Origin: Paenibacillus stellifer
GTDB taxonomy: Bacteria; Bacillota; Bacilli; Paenibacillales; Paenibacillaceae
Assembly (NCBI RefSeq): GCF_000758685.1
Contig: NZ_CP009286.1
Span: forward strand, 1,766,501 to 1,830,500
Direction: 5' to 3'
Length of the DNA: 64,000 nt
In this document: positions 54,901 to 62,200 of the stretch, in pieces
Numbering within the stretch: position 1 is the stretch's first letter
Layout: every line of letters begins with the position of its first letter
The notes under the pieces: model-generated
Told to the model about the DNA's origin: nothing
The model's database searches: none
The model's input: the letters and a program-made list of their open reading frames with translations, nothing else
Made by a program: the position numbers and the translations under genes

Positions 54901-57900
54901 TCACCGCGGCTATATGAACCGGCTGGAATGGCATCAGATGACCTTCAGACTGCAGCCGGGCGAACGTGTGGCTCAGAAGACCTCCTGCTGCTTCGATATT
55001 TCCGTGTGGGAGCTGCTGTGGCCGCTGATGTATGGCGGAACGGTATGCCCCGTAAGACAGGAAATTGTCAAGAATCCCTGGAGCCTGGCCCGGTGGATGA
55101 CGGACACCGGAATCAATGTCATGCATTTCGTGCCTTCCTTGTTCGGCGAATTTGTAGATTCATTGGAGGATGAGAGCTATACATTTCCTGATCTTCGCTG
55201 GTTGATTTTCAGTGGCGAGGGGCTGCCGCTTCGCCCGGTGCAGAAATGGATGGACCGCTATGGAAGCAAGACGAAGCTGGCTAATCTGTATGGTCCTACC
55301 GAGGCTTCGATCGATGTTACTTGCCACATCATTTCACAGCGGCCGGGTTCAGCTGGTGAGATGAGCATTCCCATCGGCAAGCCGATTCCCGGCGTGTATA
55401 TCAAAAATCTGGATGAGCACATGCATGAAGTGCCCGAGGGTGAACTTGGCGAGCTGTGGATCGGCGGCATTCAACTGGCCAAAGGGTATTTGTACAACCC
55501 GGAAAAAACCCGCGAAGCCTTCCATCCCAACCCGTTTCCGGAGATTCCGGGAGAATTTATTTACCGCACAGGTGATTTGACCGTCAAAAGGGCGGACGGA
55601 AGTTATGAGTACCATGGACGCACCGACAACCAGGTGAAGCTGCGCGGTTTCCGTGTGGAGCTGGGCGAGATTGAAGCTGTGCTGGGCAGCCATGACCATG
55701 TGGCCGAGGTGGCGGTGATTGTCACTCAGCCCTCGCCCGGGCAACAGCTGCTGCTTGCCTGCCTGGCTGGCAAGCAGGTGCCGGACCAGGAGATCAAAGA
55801 TTTCGCCGTCCGCAAGCTTCCGTATTATATGATTCCACATCGGCTGGAATGGCTGCCCAGGCTGCCCAAGAATCCGAACGGCAAGCTGGACCGCAAGGCG
55901 CTGAGTGTTAGGTTCAGCGGGATAGGGCAGACACCTCAAGCTTCAGAGCTGCCGGTTCCCCCGGCGGAGCGTGAGCCGCTGAGCACAGGGGAAATGCTCC
56001 CGCTTGCGCCGGCACAGAGCTGGCTGATGAATTATTTCGATGATCCTTACTGCTGGGCGGGCTATACCCGCTTCCTATACAAGCAGCCGCTCGATTTCCA
56101 GCAGTTCAAGCAGGCTGCCATGATGCTGAACCGGCGTCATGACGCGCTGAGAAGCATTCTGGAGCGGAAGGATAACGGCTTTGAGCTTAGGTTCCTGCAA
56201 GGAGAGCTAGGGGACAATGTGGATTTCTATGATGGAAGCCATATGGAAGAGGCTGAAAGAAATGAAGAAATTCAGACGATTCTGGCAGAAGCGATTCGAG
56301 GGTTCCGGGTGGACCAATGGCCGTTATGGCGGATCATTGTCATTCAGGTATCAGAAGCGGTCTATGAGATTGCGGCAGTCGGGCATCACCTGATTTCGGA
56401 TGTGATCACGAATCAGCTGCTGCTGCAGGAAATCTGGCAGATTTACGCTTCGCTGAGCCCGGGAACCCGGCACATCAGCTTACCCGATGCGAAGCCGTTT
56501 GCCGATTTTGTCCGGGCGGTCCAGGAGAAGAAAAGAATCCATGGGAAAGAGTACGCAGACTACTGGTCCACACATTTCCCTCCGGAATCCGTGTGCAGGC
56601 TGCCGGCAGATTTCATCAAGGGACCCAATGACGAGCAGTCTGCTGCGACTTTGCGCTTCACTTTTGACCGGGAGCAGACGTCGCTGCTTCTGACCAGGGC
56701 CAAGAAGCATTTCAACAGCAATTTATATCCGATTTTGCTGGCTCCTCTATACAAGGAGTTGAGCGTTTTCTTCGGACAGCCGGAGGTTGTCGTGAGCCAT
56801 CGGGTGCATGGAAGAGAACTTGGCAGCGGACAAAATTTCATGCAAACACCAGGCAACTTTGCTGTGAATTTTCCGCTCGGAATAAATGTGGAGAAGGGCA
56901 GCCAATGGAATAATCTGATCGCAAGCATCCGCAAAGGGCTCGAAAATGTGCCGCTTGGCGGAGCGAGCTATGATCTGGTATCCGAGAATCTGCCGCGCTA
57001 CATGTACCCGGATGTGAAGCTGACTCCAATCCGGGCGAACTATCTCGGAAACCGGGATGCTCCCCGCCTGCCGGACCTGGAATTTACCAGAGAAGGCATG
57101 GACCGCAGATTTTCACTGCCGGGTCAAAAACGGATATCGGTCATTGAATTCTTTTTCTCCATTGAAGAAGGGAAGCTGACGGTTGAGATCGAGTATTCGG
57201 CTAATCTTTATGCCGCAGCAACGATCCAGACTCTGGCTGAACAGTATAGGGAGCAAGCCCTTGAGCTTCTGGCGTCCATTCAGGATACTCCGGTGCAGCC
57301 TCCGGCTCCCAGAAAAGGACTGCTGGCTGGTAAAGTAGCGGTCATAACGGGCGGCAGCAGAGGCATCGGACGGAGCATAGCCCTGTCCATGGCCGGTGAA
57401 GGGGCCGACATTGTACTGGTATCCAGATCCGGGCAACAGCTTCAGGAGGCTGCGGATGAAATCCGCCGGCTCGGCGTAAAGGCCATGTCCATATCCGCCG
57501 ATGTGAGTGACGCTCCAAGCGTCAATAAAGCGGTTGAACAGATTATCGGAAGCTTCGGCCGTATTGATATTCTTGTCAACAGTGCCGGAATTACCGGTAT
57601 GGCGGCGATGGCCGACATGAGCCCGGAGGCGTGGGAGTCGATCATTCAGGTGAATCTGCTTGGAACCTATCATTTTTGCTACGCGGTGATCCCTTATCTG
57701 CTCAAGCAGAAGCAGGGCAAGATCATCAATATCGGATCGGATTCCTCATTTATCGGCTATCCGATGATGAGCGCTTATGCGGCATCCAAGCACGGGGTGC
57801 TCGGACTGACCCGTGCACTGTCAGAAGAGCTGAAGAACAGCAATATTCAGGTGAACGCGGTGTGCCCGGCGCTCGTGGACACCGATATGGCGCCGGCGGC

Positions 57901-58078
57901 GTTCAAGGGGCGGGCGATCCCTCCGTCAGGGGTTGCGGACTCGGTGTTGTTATTGGCCTCTCCGCATGCGGACTATATTACCGGCGAGGCTGTACAAGTC
58001 TACGGTAAACAGGATATGCACTGGTTCGGGGCACAGCAGATGCAGATGCTTCAGGCCGTGCAGCGCAGACAGCCGTAA
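51947..58078 (+). CDS. Hybrid NRPS-like synthetase: ACP-ACP-C-carrier-A(Ser)-C-SDR
   Basis: The 2043-residue protein is assigned to GTG 51947, seven bases after GAGGGGGAG. Two carrier domains come first, with phosphopantetheine sites DLGLDSIKM at Ser48 and Ser172. A condensation domain (about 245-690) has NHMISDG with His384, its first His replaced by Asn. A third carrier has LGMDSLQ at Ser752. The adenylation domain (about 805-1320) shows YTSGSTGKPKG, YGPTEAS, GELWIGG, YRTGDL and NPNGKLDRK. A second condensation domain follows without a carrier (HHLISDV, His1481). The C-terminal classical SDR (about 1790-2030) has GGSRGIG, Tyr1944 and Lys1948. The specificity residues read about D-I-W-H-I-S-L-I-D-K, as in serine-activating enzymes such as EntF. 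First gene of a cluster operon. Confidence 0.9.
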   Translation: MSKMFVRSSSVSSGTSQAVYQLVSNVTGHRIEDLNPDMYLEDDLGLDSIKMITLMNELLGLVPAEQMDDFTATYPLTVLMGLQTVGDLVQIFEEWEFARQEEAEVQTAVSTALQAQEDIWPQPAAVQVHSAAPDLREQLKIEVCRLISNITGHKSEDLHADMDLESDLGLDSIKMITLMSDMVSLLPADSSGEVNESNIVTSLMSVQTVGDIVEMLAVRSGGNSGTLAVTGDENTIVAEIPENEPEFLEILHSQYLFLITYLSVANLTITSGVRLRGRLDVESLRKSWGELILRHPVLRAVFIAEPANTSLKGYRLQLLKAVVPPEIPVLDIRHLDEQARRRWISERFEASLNEKFDITRWPLHSLSVIQTADLEYELILDINHMISDGLGNQQILKEILEIYEDDSYNNEVKLNPALPAREYNRIVSEINAWNAPEEMEMLDRYLQQQGRGAYFFNPYGASRKSDAAGAAGAVIHSRKYWISEEITTRLIASTKTWRTSLFILLVSAYLKTIKQQGEERDRIILNLPTSGRLYPHTDASEVLSAFAQNLALSFTCEDANEEWETLINRTHEEFTNQFTSGIDRAQTYRAAQYAKDTIHLQNGVMPEAVASMIRSTLKSNLYLSFVGNTSIHKQYGDYEVYDYEAYTGTNPGTIDCLAELFQGRLMITANYDSSFFEDDYIGKHMDRFMDNLNQLAGTGPVGKTVLAAAHTEEPHSAEIRERLYGIVRDSCGTALDEEALFKDMEAELGMDSLQRIRLVAKLGKVYGHADKAALLECRTLNEVITHITHANNAIKPAGRDAALEIPYLHISRQCKATPDAVAILDGTREVTYRELDEQSNRLAHYLTSQGVRSQSLVGILTFPGRLMLTGILGILKAGAAYVPLDPMYPADRIEYIAEHAQLSILLTEQSLQQQADPIVQKSPSIRKVVYLDEGYEAHGYFEQAGTEEWQSCSASDLRVDSAPHDLMVVLYTSGSTGKPKGVMLNHRGYMNRLEWHQMTFRLQPGERVAQKTSCCFDISVWELLWPLMYGGTVCPVRQEIVKNPWSLARWMTDTGINVMHFVPSLFGEFVDSLEDESYTFPDLRWLIFSGEGLPLRPVQKWMDRYGSKTKLANLYGPTEASIDVTCHIISQRPGSAGEMSIPIGKPIPGVYIKNLDEHMHEVPEGELGELWIGGIQLAKGYLYNPEKTREAFHPNPFPEIPGEFIYRTGDLTVKRADGSYEYHGRTDNQVKLRGFRVELGEIEAVLGSHDHVAEVAVIVTQPSPGQQLLLACLAGKQVPDQEIKDFAVRKLPYYMIPHRLEWLPRLPKNPNGKLDRKALSVRFSGIGQTPQASELPVPPAEREPLSTGEMLPLAPAQSWLMNYFDDPYCWAGYTRFLYKQPLDFQQFKQAAMMLNRRHDALRSILERKDNGFELRFLQGELGDNVDFYDGSHMEEAERNEEIQTILAEAIRGFRVDQWPLWRIIVIQVSEAVYEIAAVGHHLISDVITNQLLLQEIWQIYASLSPGTRHISLPDAKPFADFVRAVQEKKRIHGKEYADYWSTHFPPESVCRLPADFIKGPNDEQSAATLRFTFDREQTSLLLTRAKKHFNSNLYPILLAPLYKELSVFFGQPEVVVSHRVHGRELGSGQNFMQTPGNFAVNFPLGINVEKGSQWNNLIASIRKGLENVPLGGASYDLVSENLPRYMYPDVKLTPIRANYLGNRDAPRLPDLEFTREGMDRRFSLPGQKRISVIEFFFSIEEGKLTVEIEYSANLYAAATIQTLAEQYREQALELLASIQDTPVQPPAPRKGLLAGKVAVITGGSRGIGRSIALSMAGEGADIVLVSRSGQQLQEAADEIRRLGVKAMSISADVSDAPSVNKAVEQIIGSFGRIDILVNSAGITGMAAMADMSPEAWESIIQVNLLGTYHFCYAVIPYLLKQKQGKIINIGSDSSFIGYPMMSAYAASKHGVLGLTRALSEELKNSNIQVNAVCPALVDTDMAPAAFKGRAIPPSGVADSVLLLASPHADYITGEAVQVYGKQDMHWFGAQQMQMLQAVQRRQP

Positions 58079-58091
58079 TGGGGGCGGCGTG

Positions 58092-59279
58092 ATGGAACAG
58101 AAGGCGCACAAGGCAGGGAAGCTGAATGATCTTTTTGGAGGCGGGAAAGCCATTATTTATGGTATCGCCCTTTTGGTAGGCGTCTCCGTTGGTGTCATTA
58201 ATCCGCTCTCCACCACGCACATGACGGCGAATCATGGAGAAGAAATATGGATAGGGGTGATCTCATCCTCCTATTTTTTCTTCATGGCGCTCGGTTCCAT
58301 GGTTGCAGACAGAACGATGAGAGGTACCGATATGAAGAGGGTCATTACGTCAGGCCTGCTGCTTACGGCGGTCTGCTCGGCGCTCTTCCCTCTGTTCACC
58401 GTGAATGTGGTTTGGCTGTTGCTGATGTCACTTATGGGTATAGGCATCAGCTGCAACATGATGGGACTTCAGACGGCGCTCCACAATCTTACGGGTGAGA
58501 AAAGCCTGGGAATGGTCAGCGGATTGTACAGCCTGTGTTTTGCGCTAGGGATGATTGCCAGCTCTGCACTTGCGCCTATGGTCTATGACCAGGTGGCCTG
58601 GCTGCCGTTTGCGTTCAGCTGCTTCTGTCTGGTGCTTGCTTCAGCCGTTATCTATTTTAAACTGCCGGGTAAACTGATCATTCCCGGGCGTGCGGGGAAA
58701 AAGGTGCTGTCCAAAATCAGCCAGCCGCTGTTCGGCGCTTTTGTCTACGGGTTCGGCGAAACGATCGTCGTGTCCTTATATCCTCTGTATCTGATCCGTG
58801 AGCATGTTGCCGTTGCCCAGACGGGTTATGGATTAAGCGTCTTTGCCGTCGGCAGCATCCTCGGCTTGCTGCCGGTCACCTATCTGGCTGACCGGATCGG
58901 ATGCAAGAAATGCCTGATCTTATGTGCAGCTATCTCGATCTTTACTCTTCTGGGCATTGTGACTTCCGGCAGCATGCCTTTAAGACTGCTGTTCTCTTTT
59001 GCTTCCGGGTTCATCATCGGCCCCCTGTACCCTTTGGCGATGGCGCTTACGGTCCAGGAACTGACGCCAGAGGAGAGATCCTCCGGGAACGCTTTGTTTA
59101 CTACATTTTATGGCTTTGGATCAGCGGCGGGTCCGTTTTTATCCTCAGTAGTCATGAATGCATGGGGGAATCAGCATTTATTCACCGTATGCATGCTTCT
59201 GTTCTGCCTGTTCCTTGCCCATGCGGCAATAACAAGAAAAGGATCGAAAGTAAGGGTAACAAAGGAGGAAATATTGTGA
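58092..59279 (+). CDS. MFS transporter of the biosynthetic cluster
   Basis: The 395-residue membrane protein is assigned to ATG 58092 behind GGGGGCGGC; the open frame begins upstream in another frame of the NRPS gene and the leading residues are not real. About twelve membrane helices are visible, with an MFS-like loop DRTMRGTDMKR after helix 2 and PLYPLAMALTVQELTPEERSSGNALF near the end. It lies 13 bases after the NRPS stop and its stop overlaps the start of the PKS gene. It is probably the exporter of the product or an immunity pump. Confidence 0.9.
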   Translation: MEQKAHKAGKLNDLFGGGKAIIYGIALLVGVSVGVINPLSTTHMTANHGEEIWIGVISSSYFFFMALGSMVADRTMRGTDMKRVITSGLLLTAVCSALFPLFTVNVVWLLLMSLMGIGISCNMMGLQTALHNLTGEKSLGMVSGLYSLCFALGMIASSALAPMVYDQVAWLPFAFSCFCLVLASAVIYFKLPGKLIIPGRAGKKVLSKISQPLFGAFVYGFGETIVVSLYPLYLIREHVAVAQTGYGLSVFAVGSILGLLPVTYLADRIGCKKCLILCAAISIFTLLGIVTSGSMPLRLLFSFASGFIIGPLYPLAMALTVQELTPEERSSGNALFTTFYGFGSAAGPFLSSVVMNAWGNQHLFTVCMLLFCLFLAHAAITRKGSKVRVTKEEIL

Positions 59280-62200
59280 GCAGTTCCAAACGGAAGAAAC
59301 CAGAAACCAAGCTTTCCATCCTGAAGGGCGAAAATATCACTGGCAGATTTACGGAAATGGAGAATCTGGCCAATGTGCTGGTTCACGTGTCCGGCAATCA
59401 AGACCGGGGCATTACCTTCCTGCAGAATGATAATTCAGAGTTCTTTCTCTCCTATCAGGCCCTCCTTGAAGGCGCAACCTGCCGTCTGGGCGGCCTGCAG
59501 GAGCAAGGCTTTACATCAGGCCAGTATGCACTTATTTTGCTGGAGGACAGCCGGGAATTCGTTCTTACGTTCTGGGCATGCATCCTGGGCGGAATTATCC
59601 CCGTACCGGCCTCCTATCCTGCCTCTTCGAAGGTCATCAATACCTCCCTCAGCAAGCTGCAAGCGATTTGGGAGGTCCTGGAACGGCCGCTGATCATCTC
59701 GGACCACAGCCTCGCAGAGGCAAGGGATGAGATGGAGACAACGCTGGGAATCGGCGGCCTGCGCGTTCTGGAAGCCGCAAAGCTGGATACAGCCGGACGG
59801 TCCGGGACCCTTATGCTGGCCGGGCCGCATACTCCGGCGATGATTCAATTCAGCTCCGGGAGCACAAGTGTGCCGAAAGGGACTATTTTAACCCATGATA
59901 ACCTGCTAACCAACATTGAAGCGATTATCTCCAGCTCCGGGATGAGGGAAGATGACCGCTCTCTTGGCTGGATGCCGTATCACCACGATATGGGACTGAT
60001 CGGTTTCCATCTGTCCACGCTGGCTTGCGGAATTAACCAGTTCAATATGACGCCGATGAAATTTGTAAAAAGGCCGACCCTGTGGCTGGATATGATCGAC
60101 AAGCACCGGATTACCTTCACCGGCTGCCCGAATTTCGGGCTTCGGCTTGTCAGCGGCAGAGTGAAGGAAGAACAGTTGAAATCCTGGGATCTAAGCTCAA
60201 TCCGGTTTCTCTATAACGGTGCCGAGCCTATATCGGTCAAGACAATGCGGGAGTTTATGGACAAATTCGCGCATAGCGGGCTAAAACGCACTGCGATGTA
60301 TCCCGTATACGGAATGGCAGAGGCCTGTCTGGCGGTCAGCTTCCCCCGGCCAGGCGAAGAGCCGCTGGTCCATTCCGTCAATCGCGAGCGGCTGGTCGGT
60401 GAATCGCGGATTGAGGCCATCGACGAGAACGACAGATGTGCTTCATTAATAGCCGATGAGGGTTACCCTGTGACGGGCATGGAGATCCGGATCGTGGACG
60501 ATGCCTCCGGTGCAGTAGTTCCCCAAGGAACGGTAGGAGAAATTCAAATTCGCGGCCGCAATGTAACTTCGGGCTATATCAATAACCCGGAGGCTACCAC
60601 GCGGTCATATCAGGACGGATGGCTTAAGACCGGCGACACCGGTGTTGTTCTGAACGGGCGCTTATCGGTAATCGGAAGAATTAAAGACATTATCTTTGTC
60701 AACGGCCAGAATTTCTTCGCGCATGACATTGAAGGGGTAATGGAGGAGCTGGATGGGGTCGAGCCGGGCAAGATTGCCGTGTGCGGCTGGCATGATGAAC
60801 AGGAAGGACAAGAGAGAGTCGGGCTCTTCTCAACGGTACGGCTGCAGGAGCAAGAGGTTAAGCCGTTCTACGCCAAAATACTCCGTCATGTGAACGAGGT
60901 CTTCGGCATCGCTGTAGACTATGTGTCTCTAATCCGCTCCATTCCCAAGACGACAAGCGGCAAAGTGCAGCGGTTCGTTCTTGTAGAGGCCTTCAGGAAG
61001 GGAGAGTTCCAGGATAAGTCGTATTCCGCCGCGTATTTCACGGAGGAAACTAAGGATGCCGACTCTATACCGGCACAGTCGCTGCAAGCGCCGTCCCCTG
61101 TGGCCGCTCCCGGAGCCTTTCTGGACAAAATTCGCGGTGTCTGGGCTGAAGTGCTGGGCCGTCCGCCTGAAGCGATTCCATATAACCAATCCTTCATGTC
61201 CATGGGCGGGACATCGCTCAAGGCGATACAGATTCTGGGAGCTTTGGAGGATGAACTGCGGATTGAATTGACCCATGATCTGCTGATCAAATGCCGCACC
61301 ATTGAGGAGATGGACAGCTATGTGGCCCGCAGGGTGAATATGGGCGGCAATCCGCTCTCTGCCGGGGAGCGGCAATCCACTGCCGTTCAGGGAACCGATA
61401 GCGGCGATGCCGATATTGCTGTGATTGCGATGGCCTGCCGGTTCCCGGGTGCTTCAAGTCCGGAGGAATTCTGGAACAACCTGCTGCAGGGGAAGGATTC
61501 TATCGGTGAAGTGCCGCGGGACCGCTGGAATATCGACGATTATTACAGCCCCACTCCGGAATTCGGCAAAACCTACTGCCGCAATGGCGGGTTCCTTGAT
61601 AACCCTTATGGCTTTGACGCCGCTCTGTTCGGCATCTCCGAGGATGAAGCGGCGGTGATGGACCCGCAGCAGCGGATCGTGATGGAGCTGGTATACGAGC
61701 TGATCGAACGGGCCGGATATTCGCGGCAGCAGATGAATGGCAGGGATGTCGGGCTATTTGTCGGAGCGGGCGGCAATTCCTATTTCGAATATCACCTGAA
61801 TACTTTGAACCGAATGAACCTGCAGAGCTTTGACAGCTTCTCTACGCTGACCAGCGTGCAGCAGGAGCGCATTATGGAAGAATGGAAGCGGAAGCTGGGG
61901 GTTACAGGAACCCATCCAAACCTTCTGGTAGATAATATAGTCAATATGATTCCGGCGCGGACCTCCCAGGAATTCAACTTCAAAGGACCAAGCATGGCGG
62001 TAGATACCGCCTGCTCCTCTTCACTGGTCACGCTGCATCTGGCCGCAGCCTCCATCCGCAGGGGGGAATGCGAATCCGCCATTGCCGGCGGCATTCATCT
62101 TATGCTGACGCCGACCTCCTATCAATACTTCAGCAGCGCCGAAGCCTTGTCTCCTACTGGACGCAGCAGTGTGTTCGCGGCTGATGCGGACGGCTTCGTT

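Noticed and set aside
57933..58091. N-terminal extension of the MFS transporter
   Set aside because: It overlaps the end of the NRPS gene, is Arg/Cys-rich and lacks a ribosome binding site; ATG 58092 has one.
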